Positions 1-6,607 of a stretch of DNA of 7,733 nt are shown here, piece by piece. Below the pieces are notes generated by a model, which made no database searches, was not told where the DNA came from, and saw only the letters and a program-made list of their open reading frames with translations. This stretch comes from JAFAHZ01 sp035656415. GTDB lineage: Bacteria > Vulcanimicrobiota > Vulcanimicrobiia > Vulcanimicrobiales > Vulcanimicrobiaceae. Every line of letters begins with the position of its first letter. The first letter of the stretch is position 1. The translations under genes and the position numbers were made by a program. Location: positions 1 to 7,733 of the forward strand of contig DASRSM010000257.1 in the NCBI GenBank assembly GCA_035656415.1, given 5' to 3'.

Positions 1-603
1 GCATTCTTGCAACGCCGGCATCAGATGCTCGAGCGTCTCGCGCGTAAACCCCTGATTCGCGTCCACCCCGATCCATACGTCCGGACGAGCCGCGCGTACG
101 GCACGCACGCGCTCGGCATCGTCATTCCCGGTGAGCTTCAACTTGAGCGCCCGGGCCTTCGTGTAACCACGCGCCGTCTCGGCCATCTCGGCCGGCTCGG
201 CTGCGCCGACGGTAAACGTCGTGCGCACCGGCTTGGGTGCTTCTAAACCGAGCAGCCGCCACACCGGCTCGCACGCGAGCTTCGCGCGCAGATCCCACAA
301 GGCGCAATCCGCTGCATTGCGCGCACCGCCGGGCGGCAGCGCCGCAACGAGCTCCTCGACGTTGGCGCCGTCGTCGGCGCCTGCGACCAGCGCTTCGATT
401 TGATGCCGCGCGCCTTCGGGCTCGTCGTTGCGATAATAAACGCCGAGCGCCTCGCCGCGGCCGCACGCTTCGCCAATGCGAGCCTCGACGACGAGCACGT
501 CGCTTTCGGTCCACTCATAGCCCGTGATTCGGAACGGCTTCGTGAACGCCCATCGTTCGGTTCGCGCCGTTAGCCCGGGTCGATTGAGGACGATATTTCG
601 CAC
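1..603 (-). CDS. Dipeptide epimerase / DgcA-type N-acyl-amino-acid racemase, enolase superfamily (partial, 3' end off window)
   Basis: The N-terminal 201 residues of an enolase-superfamily racemase or epimerase are seen; the C-terminus is off the left edge. The capping domain (about residues 12-120) contains RNAADCALWDL, a segment typical of L-Ala-D/L-Glu epimerases and of DgcA. The barrel begins near residue 125. It shows the KxK motif K154-L-K156, whose second Lys is the usual general base, and VDANQG with D181 as the expected first Mg2+ ligand. The remaining metal ligands and the opposite-face Lys are outside the window. By family, the enzyme inverts the alpha carbon of a D/L-Glu-containing dipeptide or an N-acyl amino acid in the cytoplasm, as in murein-peptide or D-Glu catabolism. 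GTG at 603 is the only start codon between the in-frame stop near 613-615 and the first conserved residues. No Shine-Dalgarno is visible. The gene is divergent from the exported serine hydrolase. Family is certain; substrate (Ala-Glu, other dipeptide or N-acetyl-Glu) is not resolved. Confidence 0.92.
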   Translation of the reverse strand, partial: MRNIVLNRPGLTARTERWAFTKPFRITGYEWTESDVLVVEARIGEACGRGEALGVYYRNDEPEGARHQIEALVAGADDGANVEELVAALPPGGARNAADCALWDLRAKLACEPVWRLLGLEAPKPVRTTFTVGAAEPAEMAETARGYTKARALKLKLTGNDDAERVRAVRAARPDVWIGVDANQGFTRETLEHLMPALQEC

Positions 604-611
604 TAAGGGCC

Positions 612-617
612 ACTATA
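612..617 (-). promoter_or_regulatory. Putative -10 box (TATAGT) of the epimerase gene
   Basis: On the minus strand, TATAGT matches the sigma-70 -10 consensus at five of six positions and ends 8 nt before the GTG start at 603. Transcription would therefore begin about 1-3 nt before the start codon, giving an essentially leaderless mRNA. No convincing -35 box is seen at 16-18 bp. The assignment rests on the match and on the same spacing recurring at the other divergent genes. Confidence 0.45.
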
Positions 618-653
618 TTGGAGAGGTTGAAGGCAAAATACTGCTCGATGCCC

Positions 654-659
654 TAAAAT
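654..659 (+). promoter_or_regulatory. Putative -10 box (TAAAAT) of the exported serine hydrolase
   Basis: TAAAAT matches the -10 consensus at five of six positions and ends 8 nt before the ATG at 668, the same spacing as the epimerase box on the other strand. The predicted transcript starts about 2 nt before the ATG. No Shine-Dalgarno lies at normal distance; the nearest purine-rich run (620-633) is more than 30 nt upstream. The best -35-like hexamer, TTGAAG at 627-632, is 21 bp away, which is too far for a standard promoter. Confidence 0.45.
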
Positions 660-667
660 ATCGTCCT

Positions 668-1801
668 ATGACGCATAAGGGTTTTTGGGCGGCTGCTTTC
701 GCCGCGACCTTGGCGGCGGCGCCCGCACTCCCGGCTTCCGCCGACCCACTCTCGGCTCAACAGCAAGCAAAGATCGACGCGATAGCTCGCCAGCAACTTT
801 CGAAGCAACATATCTCCGGGCTGACGATCGGCGTCGGACGAAACGGTACGCTGCTCTTCGCTCGCGGGTACGGACTGCGCGATCGCGCTCGAAAGCTGCC
901 GGCGGACGCCGGCACGGTCTACGCGATCGGATCGATCACCAAGCAGTTCACCGCGGCCGCGGTCTTGCTGCTGGCGCAGTCGGGGCAGGTGGATACGAGC
1001 GCAAAGCTGTCCCGCTACCTTCCGTCGGTACGGCATAGCGGTCAGGTAACCGTACGCGAGCTGCTCGATCAAATATCGGGATTGCAGGATTATCTGGTCG
1101 ATAAGCCGCTGCTCGATTCAATCGAAAACGGCACCGTCGCCTACCATCCGATCGCCTACTACGTGAACGTCGGAGCTGCTTTGCCGCTGGAGTTTCCGCC
1201 CGGTTCGAAATGGGCGTACAGCAACACGAACTACGCCGCGCTCGGGCTCTTGGTGGAGCGCGTCAGCGGAGAATCGTACCAGCGCTTTCTCGCAAACGAG
1301 ATTTTGCAATCGCGAATGCCGCACACGACGTACCTGCGTTTATCGTTGCCGCCCGGCAACGACGCGTCGCAAGGTTATAATTATGCGAAAGACTCGTTCT
1401 CACTCGTCAAACCCTACGACATGGGCTGGGCGAATGCGGCCGGCGCGTTGGCGTCGACGGTCGGCGACCTGGTCACGTGGGACGGCCTCTTCTTCGGCGG
1501 CCGGATCGTCCGTGCCGCGTCGCTGAGAAGCGCACTCATTCCGCCGAAACATCGGCCTTTGCTCGTTTCCAAAGACCAACGCAATAACATAGCGCAGAGC
1601 TACGCGTCGGGGTGGGTCCGCGGCGAGGACGAGGGCCGAAACCTGATCTGGCACAACGGCGGTACCGTCGGATACCGCACGATGAACCTCGTGTTTCCCG
1701 GTGACGGCCTTGAGGTGATCGTGTTCACCAACGCCACCGACGGAAAACCGGAGAACATCGCGCTACAGGTCGCGCGTATGCTTTACCGCTCCGGCAAGTA
1801 A
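668..1801 (+). CDS. Exported serine hydrolase, class-C beta-lactamase / S12 peptidase family
   Basis: A 377-residue single-domain penicillin-recognising enzyme. Residues 1-25 form a Sec signal peptide (hydrophobic Ala-rich core, cleavage predicted after ASA25), so it should act outside the cytoplasmic membrane. All three active-site motifs are present: S89-I-T-K92 with the nucleophile and its Lys, Y184-S-N186, and H329-N-G-G332 in place of the KTG box, as in D-aminopeptidases, esterases and PBP-like hydrolases of this family. Likely substrates are D-residue peptides, muropeptides or esters; the sequence does not decide. ATG 668 was chosen over an in-frame ATG at 524 because the signal peptide starts here and the upstream codons run through the epimerase and its promoter. 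The 3' end overlaps the convergent binding-protein gene by 19 bp. The gene is divergent from the epimerase, so both may respond to the same regulator. Confidence 0.93.
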   Translation: MTHKGFWAAAFAATLAAAPALPASADPLSAQQQAKIDAIARQQLSKQHISGLTIGVGRNGTLLFARGYGLRDRARKLPADAGTVYAIGSITKQFTAAAVLLLAQSGQVDTSAKLSRYLPSVRHSGQVTVRELLDQISGLQDYLVDKPLLDSIENGTVAYHPIAYYVNVGAALPLEFPPGSKWAYSNTNYAALGLLVERVSGESYQRFLANEILQSRMPHTTYLRLSLPPGNDASQGYNYAKDSFSLVKPYDMGWANAAGALASTVGDLVTWDGLFFGGRIVRAASLRSALIPPKHRPLLVSKDQRNNIAQSYASGWVRGEDEGRNLIWHNGGTVGYRTMNLVFPGDGLEVIVFTNATDGKPENIALQVARMLYRSGK

Positions 1802-3411
1802 CGCCACTTCGCGGCGTTCCCCAACACGTAGAACGCCGCTGGTTCGACGCCTTGGAGGTTGGCTGGGTAGGCCGCTGAGTTTGCCTGCTGCCATATCGGA
1901 ACGAATGGCAGATCTTGCGCGATTTGTCGCTGCACCGTCGCGGAGTCGGCCTCTCGCTGTTTTGCATCGTAGGTCCGCAGACTCGCCGCATTTGCGCGAT
2001 CCACAGCGGCGTTGCAGTAGCGCATGAAGTTCCCGCCGGCCGGCGGCATTTGGCTGCAGCCGAACAGATAATCAGTCGACGGATCGAGGGCGATAAGAAG
2101 GTCGAGCAAAACGATTTGGAACTTTCCGCCGTAGATCGGACCGCCCGCGCTTGCCGGCGCCGCATAAACTTGAGCGGTATACGGACGCAACGTCAGCGCG
2201 ATGCCGGCCCGCTGCAGTTGCGCCTGCAGCAGCAGGCCGAACGACTCGCCTTCAGGCTGCGATTGAATGTAGACGAACGACGGTGCGAACGTCATACCCT
2301 TGCGCCGACGAACGCCATTTGGGCTGCGTATCCACCCCGCGGCGTCGAGCAAACGGTTTGCATCCGCGAGGTCGTACGGCGGTGCGCCCGCAATCGACGG
2401 ATCGTAAGCCGGACCGTAGAGTCCGCGTCCCGCGCCGCTGAAGGTCAGCGTTCCGTGGCTAGCCTGACTGACCAGGCGCGCAAAGTCTGCGGCTTCGACG
2501 ATCGCGCGCCGAACCCGCGCGTCGCTCACCATGGGATCGCGTACGTTGAATCCCATCAAGGCGCTTCCGTATACCGGCGCGCGTACCGCACGTACGCCGG
2601 GGATTTTCCGGTAGTCCGCGATCTGCGTAATGCTGCCGTTAAACGTCGCACCGATCTCGTGCGTGCGCGTCTCGAGCAGCAGCGTTTCGAGGGAGCTCAC
2701 CGTCTTGAGCGTCAGCGTGCGTAATGCGGGTTTCCCACCGAAGTAACGGTCGAAGCGTTCGAGCCGTACGCGATCGCCACGCGCCCACTCCACCACGCGA
2801 AACGGTCCGCTGCCCACCGGCATACCGTTGAACGGCACGTGGTTCAGATCGGCGTATCGTCTTAGCAGATGCTCGGGGAGAACCGGGTAGTTTCCGTCGG
2901 GTCCAAAGAAGTTCGACAGGATCGCCGAGTTCGGCTCGCGCAGCCGAATGCGTACGGTCCGTTCGTCCGGCGTGTCGAGGCGAACGATCTTGTCGTACAC
3001 GTTGCGCGCCGGTACGTCGTTCCGCGGATTCATTATTTGCCCGTACGTATACGCTACGTCGGCAGACGTCAGCGGCGCGCCGTCCTGCCACAGCGCACCC
3101 TTACGCAAACGATAGACGATCGTCGTTCCGTCGGGCGATACCCCGCCATTGGCAACCGACGGCACTTCGAGCGCCAGATCGGGTACGAGCCGGCCGTGAC
3201 CGTCGACCGATACCAAATACGAGAACACGAGCGGAACGATAGCGGCCGTGTCCGACCCCGCCAGTAGTAACGGATTGAGCGATTGAAAGTCGCCGAGCAC
3301 GCCCACGGTCAGGCTGTCGTTCGTTCGCGCGCTTTCTCCCGGCCGGCTGCAGGCACTGAGGATTGCGAGCACCAAGAACGCGGCGGTCCAGCTAGAGGAA
3401 TATTTTAGCAT
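1783..3411 (-). CDS. Family 5 (oligopeptide/dipeptide-type) ABC transporter solute-binding lipoprotein
   Basis: A 542-residue extracytoplasmic binding protein of the SBP_bac_5 (DppA/OppA/NikA) family, of normal length. Residues 1-21 form a lipoprotein signal with lipobox LSAC and lipidated C21. The mature protein opens with LTVGVLGDFQSLNPLL, the typical first strand and loop of the family. The central part has the expected VPDLALE, LWQDGAPLTSADVAYTY and VGSGPFRV segments. The C-terminal part has DPSTDYLFGC and RYCN (residues 464-467), shared with the partial paralogue at the right edge. It should deliver peptides or similar solutes to a permease and ATPases, none of which lie in the window. 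ATG 3411 was chosen because the lipoprotein signal begins there; the open frame extends to 3924, but that part is antisense to the metallopeptidase. No Shine-Dalgarno is visible. The two divergent start codons are only 24 bp apart. The exact ligand is unknown. Confidence 0.94.
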   Translation of the reverse strand: MLKYSSSWTAAFLVLAILSACSRPGESARTNDSLTVGVLGDFQSLNPLLLAGSDTAAIVPLVFSYLVSVDGHGRLVPDLALEVPSVANGGVSPDGTTIVYRLRKGALWQDGAPLTSADVAYTYGQIMNPRNDVPARNVYDKIVRLDTPDERTVRIRLREPNSAILSNFFGPDGNYPVLPEHLLRRYADLNHVPFNGMPVGSGPFRVVEWARGDRVRLERFDRYFGGKPALRTLTLKTVSSLETLLLETRTHEIGATFNGSITQIADYRKIPGVRAVRAPVYGSALMGFNVRDPMVSDARVRRAIVEAADFARLVSQASHGTLTFSGAGRGLYGPAYDPSIAGAPPYDLADANRLLDAAGWIRSPNGVRRRKGMTFAPSFVYIQSQPEGESFGLLLQAQLQRAGIALTLRPYTAQVYAAPASAGGPIYGGKFQIVLLDLLIALDPSTDYLFGCSQMPPAGGNFMRYCNAAVDRANAASLRTYDAKQREADSATVQRQIAQDLPFVPIWQQANSAAYPANLQGVEPAAFYVLGNAAKWRYLPER

Positions 3412-3435
3412 CGATAACAAAATACGCTCACTCCC
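3396..3435. promoter_or_regulatory. Compact divergent control region between the binding protein and the M81 peptidase
   Basis: Only 24 bp (3412-3435) separate the two start codons, so promoter elements must reach into the coding sequences. On the minus strand TATTTT (3424 to 3419) ends 7 nt before ATG 3411. On the plus strand TACGCT (3423-3428), a TANNNT-type box, ends 7 nt before GTG 3436. Both would give leaderless transcripts and they overlap, so the two promoters may exclude each other. The plus-strand segment 3396-3414 (AGGAATATTTTAGCATCGA) closely resembles the minus-strand reading of 645-667 at the other divergent promoter, apart from two 2-base gaps. The -10 calls are tentative. Confidence 0.45.
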
Positions 3436-4875
3436 GTGAAAATTCTTACCGGCGCGCTTCTCACCGAAACGAATACGTTCTCCCCGATTCCAACGGGCTG
3501 GGCGGCGTTCGACCGCACGCGTATTCAGCGCGGCGAGCAAGCGCGGTTCGAGTCGACGTGGGAGTTCGCACCGCTCGTTCGTTGGCGCGAGCTGGCCGAA
3601 CGCGACGGCCATACGGTTGTCGAAAGCATCGCAGCGGTTGCCGAGCCCGGCGGCCGAACGGTTCGCGCGGTCTTCGAATCGTTGCGCGACGAGCTGTTGA
3701 CCTACGTCGAGCGAGCGCAGCCGCTCGACGTCGTGTTGCTCTATTTGCACGGCGCAATGGCGGCAGAGGGCTACGACGACTGCGACGGCGACGTACTCGC
3801 TCGCTGCCGCAAAATCGTCGGACCCGGCGTCGTCATCGGCGCCGAACTCGATCTCCACGGCAATCTCAGCGGCGATATGGTTTCGGCCGCTACGGCGATC
3901 GTCGCGTATAAAGAGTATCCGCATACCGATATGGTGGACCGATCCGAGGATCTGTACCGCATCTGCGTCGACGCGGCCGCCGGTAAGATCGATCCGGTGA
4001 TGGCAATGGAAGACTGCCGCATGGTCGGCTTATGGCCGACCGGCGCGTCGCCGATGCGCGAGCTCGTCGACGAGGCGATCGCTGCCGAAGGCAACGGCGT
4101 GCTGTCGGTAACGCTCATGCACGGTTTTCCGTGGGCCGACGTTGACGGCTGCGGCGCGAAGGCGCTCGCCATCGCGAACGGGGATGGGCAAAAAGCCCAA
4201 CGCGCAGCTCGGCATTTTGCACAGCGGTTCCGGGACGTTCGGGAAGCCGCGCATTTATCGGCGAAAACGATGGACGAAGCGATCGACGAGGCGGGCAACG
4301 GCGACGGGCCGGTCGTTCTTGCCGACATCTCGGACAACGCGGGCGGCGGTGCACCGGGCGACAGCACGTTCTTGCTGCGCCGGCTGCTCGAACGCAACGT
4401 TCGCGGCGTCGTCGCCGGAACGTATTACGATCCGGTCGCCGTCGAGTTGTGCGCCGACGCCGGCGTAGGCGCGACGATCGATTTGCGAATCGGCGGTAAG
4501 CTCGGACCGGCGTCGGGCGACCCGCTCGACCTGCGCGTCACCGTACGTTCGGTCGTCGAGGATCATACGCAAACCGCAATGGATCAAAGCGCACCGGCTC
4601 CGCTCGGCCGATCGGCGTGGGTCACGGTGGACGGGATCGACATCGCGCTCGCATCGGTTCGATCGCAAGTCTTCTTCCCCGACGCGTTCACCGGCCTAGG
4701 AATTCCGCTCGACGCATGCCGCATCATCGCGCTCAAATCGACGAATCACTTCCGAGCCGGCTTTTCGACGATCGCTAAACGTGCGATCTACGTCAACGCG
4801 CCCGGCGCGCTCCAAGTCGATTTCGCCAACATCGGATACAAAATACGGGAGCCCGACTATTGGCCACGAGTATGA
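3436..4875 (+). CDS. M81 family metallopeptidase (MlrC-like)
   Basis: A full-length (479 aa) member of the M81 family, named for microcystinase C (MlrC), a metal-dependent hydrolase that cuts small peptides with unusual residues. The N-terminal DUF1485-type domain (about 1-290) starts with the family signature ETNTFSP (residues 11-17). It then shows H105-G-A-M, D139-L-H141-G-N and Y161-P-H163-T-D165, whose Asp and His residues are plausible Zn ligands. The MlrC C-terminal domain (about 293-475) carries SDNAGGGAPGDS (D300, D309) and a late S-x-N-H438-F-R motif. No signal peptide is present, so it should act in the cytoplasm. GTG 3436 is the start because the conserved N-terminus begins at once; no Shine-Dalgarno precedes it. 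Its stop codon lies inside the ATGA junction with the next serine hydrolase, which indicates an operon and translational coupling. Substrate specificity varies in this family and is not predictable here. Confidence 0.95.
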   Translation: MKILTGALLTETNTFSPIPTGWAAFDRTRIQRGEQARFESTWEFAPLVRWRELAERDGHTVVESIAAVAEPGGRTVRAVFESLRDELLTYVERAQPLDVVLLYLHGAMAAEGYDDCDGDVLARCRKIVGPGVVIGAELDLHGNLSGDMVSAATAIVAYKEYPHTDMVDRSEDLYRICVDAAAGKIDPVMAMEDCRMVGLWPTGASPMRELVDEAIAAEGNGVLSVTLMHGFPWADVDGCGAKALAIANGDGQKAQRAARHFAQRFRDVREAAHLSAKTMDEAIDEAGNGDGPVVLADISDNAGGGAPGDSTFLLRRLLERNVRGVVAGTYYDPVAVELCADAGVGATIDLRIGGKLGPASGDPLDLRVTVRSVVEDHTQTAMDQSAPAPLGRSAWVTVDGIDIALASVRSQVFFPDAFTGLGIPLDACRIIALKSTNHFRAGFSTIAKRAIYVNAPGALQVDFANIGYKIREPDYWPRV

Positions 4876-6605
4876 CAACCTCTCTCGATGCGAGCATCGA
4901 ACGCGCAGTCGCCGGCTGGCCGGTCGTCGGGCTGGGCTGCAGCGTGATCGCTGAGGGTGAAACGCTCTTATCGCGCGGCTTCGGCACGCGGCGTCTCGGC
5001 GCGGACGAACCCGTCGACGAACGCACCCTCTTTGCCATCGGCTCGGTATCGAAATCGTTCACCGGCGCCGCAGTAGCGATGCTGGTCGACGAAGGATTGA
5101 TTTCCTGGGATAGCCGCGTTATCGACCATCTTCGATCGTTTCGTCTCTTCGATTCCTGGGTGACGCGCGAAATGACCGTGCGCGATCTCCTGACCCATCG
5201 CAGCGGTCTCGAGCGCGGCGACTTCATGTGGTACAAGAGCGGCTACGATGCCGGCGAAGTGATGCGCCGCGTCGCCCACTTGCAGCCGTCGTGGAGCTTC
5301 CGTACCACGTTCGGTTACCAGAACATCATGTACCTCGCCGCCGGAGAGCTGATAACGGCACTTACCGGCAAGTCGTGGGACGATTTCATTTCCGAGCGTA
5401 TTCTCGGCCCGCTCGGCATGAGCGACAGCCACGCGTCGCGAGCGACGATGGATCTCAAAGGCAACGTCGCGCAGCCGCACGCGCACGTCGACGGCGAACT
5501 CGTTCACATCGAATCGCACGAGGGATTCAACATGAATCCCGCCGGTTCGATCTACTCGAGCGCGCGCGATATGCAAGCGTGGCTGCGCCTGGCCATCAAC
5601 GGGGGGACATTCAAGGGGAAACGGCTGCTTTCGAGCGGCGCTTCGCGAATGACGCACACCCCTCAAATGCTGATCGCGCAATCCGCTTGGAGCGAGCTCT
5701 TTCCCGAAGGTGAGTTTCTGACCTACGCCGCCGGGTGGTTCGTCCTATCGTACCGAGGTCTCACCGTGATAACGCACGGCGGCAACATCGACGGCATGAG
5801 CGCCGTCGCCGCCGTCGTGCCGGAAAGGCGCTTCGGTATAACCGCGCTCGCGAACGTCAATAGCTGCCGGCTACCGCAAGCATTGGTGTATCACGCGATC
5901 GACAGCGTCATTTTCGACCGGCCGAAAACGTGGTTGACCGATTTTCGCGAACGCGAGGTGTTCGGTCGCGAACGCCTGGACTATGCCGAGGAAGAGCGTA
6001 AACGCTCCACGATTGCAGGGACGAAGCCGTCGCGACCGCTGGAAGCGTACGCCGGTTCGTATGCCGACGAGTTCTACGGAACCGCGAGGGTCGCGCTGCG
6101 TGACGGGCGGCTCTTTTTCAGCTTCATCGGGTTCGAGGGCGCGCTCGAGCATTGGCTTTTCGACAGCTTCACGCTAAACATCGACGACCCGTACCTGCGC
6201 ACGTACAAGTCGGTAGTACGGTTCGATCTCGACGACTTCGGCGAACCGTCGGGACTCACGCTCGTCGTGCTCGGCGGGTTGCGGATGAGGCTGCAGTTTA
6301 AGCGTCCCGATCCCCCGGCTGTCGACGTCCCGATCGAAACGCTGCGCGCGCTCGAAGGCCGCTACGTTTCTAAGCTCGCGTCGGTCGAGATCGCAATCGA
6401 CGCCGTGGGCGATGCGCTCAAGGTGACGGTTCCGGGCAGTATCGCGGGCAGCAGCGAAGACTTCGTCGTCCGAGCGCTGATCCCAATCGGCGACAATCGT
6501 CTTGCGATCGCTTCGACGCAAGCCGTGCTGGCCGCGGGTGAAGGCGCCGCCTTCGTCCTGGAGGTGCCGCATCAGCTGCCAGTAACGCTGACCCGGGTCA
6601 AATAG
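4872..6605 (+). CDS. Cytoplasmic S12 serine hydrolase with DUF3471-like and second C-terminal beta domain (D-aminopeptidase/MlrB-like architecture)
   Basis: A 577-residue, apparently three-domain enzyme. The catalytic domain (about 1-355) has S58-V-S-K61, Y149-Q-N151 and H302-G-G304, the complete serine penicillin-recognising set. Residues about 388-482 look like DUF3471 (YAGSYADEFYGTARV, then EHWLFDSF). Residues about 490-577 (LRALEGRYVSKL onward) form another beta-rich domain. This A-B-C order recalls Ochrobactrum anthropi D-aminopeptidase DAP, whose two C-terminal beta-barrels shape substrate choice. MlrB of the microcystin pathway is also a family member. No signal peptide is seen, unlike the serine hydrolase at 668. 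ATG 4872 forms an ATGA overlap with the peptidase stop; an in-frame TTG at 4860 is a weaker alternative adding four residues. No Shine-Dalgarno is visible, so translation probably depends on re-initiation after the M81 gene. A peptidase or amidase on D-residue peptides is the best guess; an esterase is possible. Confidence 0.93.
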   Translation: MTTSLDASIERAVAGWPVVGLGCSVIAEGETLLSRGFGTRRLGADEPVDERTLFAIGSVSKSFTGAAVAMLVDEGLISWDSRVIDHLRSFRLFDSWVTREMTVRDLLTHRSGLERGDFMWYKSGYDAGEVMRRVAHLQPSWSFRTTFGYQNIMYLAAGELITALTGKSWDDFISERILGPLGMSDSHASRATMDLKGNVAQPHAHVDGELVHIESHEGFNMNPAGSIYSSARDMQAWLRLAINGGTFKGKRLLSSGASRMTHTPQMLIAQSAWSELFPEGEFLTYAAGWFVLSYRGLTVITHGGNIDGMSAVAAVVPERRFGITALANVNSCRLPQALVYHAIDSVIFDRPKTWLTDFREREVFGRERLDYAEEERKRSTIAGTKPSRPLEAYAGSYADEFYGTARVALRDGRLFFSFIGFEGALEHWLFDSFTLNIDDPYLRTYKSVVRFDLDDFGEPSGLTLVVLGGLRMRLQFKRPDPPAVDVPIETLRALEGRYVSKLASVEIAIDAVGDALKVTVPGSIAGSSEDFVVRALIPIGDNRLAIASTQAVLAAGEGAAFVLEVPHQLPVTLTRVK

Positions 6606-6607
6606 TT

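Larger units (their letters stand above)
587..667. repeat. Perfect 12-bp inverted repeat bracketing the divergent promoter region
   Basis: AGGACGATATTT at 587-598 and its exact reverse complement AAATATCGTCCT at 656-667 are separated by 57 bp. The left arm covers codons 2-6 of the epimerase. The right arm overlaps the putative -10 box of the serine hydrolase and ends on the base before its ATG. The arms are too far apart for a single dimer site. They could be two half- or full sites for a regulator that loops the DNA, or a shared operator for both genes. Confidence 0.55.

Noticed and set aside
524..667. N-terminal extension of the exported serine hydrolase from ATG 524
   Set aside because: The added 48 residues show no domain and would bury the signal peptide; they run through the epimerase start and the promoter region.
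1800..1818. Hairpin AACGCC/GGCGTT after the serine hydrolase stop as terminator
   Set aside because: The stem is only 6 bp, no T-tract follows on either strand, and it is coding sequence of the binding protein.
1915..2724. 269-codon plus-strand open frame
   Set aside because: It is antisense to the solute-binding protein, Arg-rich, and has no recognisable domain; typical shadow in GC-rich DNA.
3412..3924. N-terminal extension of the binding protein to an in-frame start at 3924
   Set aside because: It would be antisense to conserved M81 sequence, and a clear lipoprotein signal starts at ATG 3411.
3771..4397. 208-codon minus-strand open frame
   Set aside because: It is antisense to the conserved M81 core; Ser/Arg-rich low-complexity translation with no domain.
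4860..4871. TTG 4860 as start of the second S12 hydrolase
   Set aside because: ATG 4872 forms a standard ATGA overlap and no ribosome binding site favours TTG.
4968..5681. 237-codon minus-strand open frame
   Set aside because: It is antisense to the catalytic domain of the second S12 hydrolase with no family features.
3436..6605. Calling the locus a true microcystin-degradation (mlr) cluster
   Set aside because: No MlrA is present, and M81 and S12 families are broad; family resemblance does not establish the substrate.
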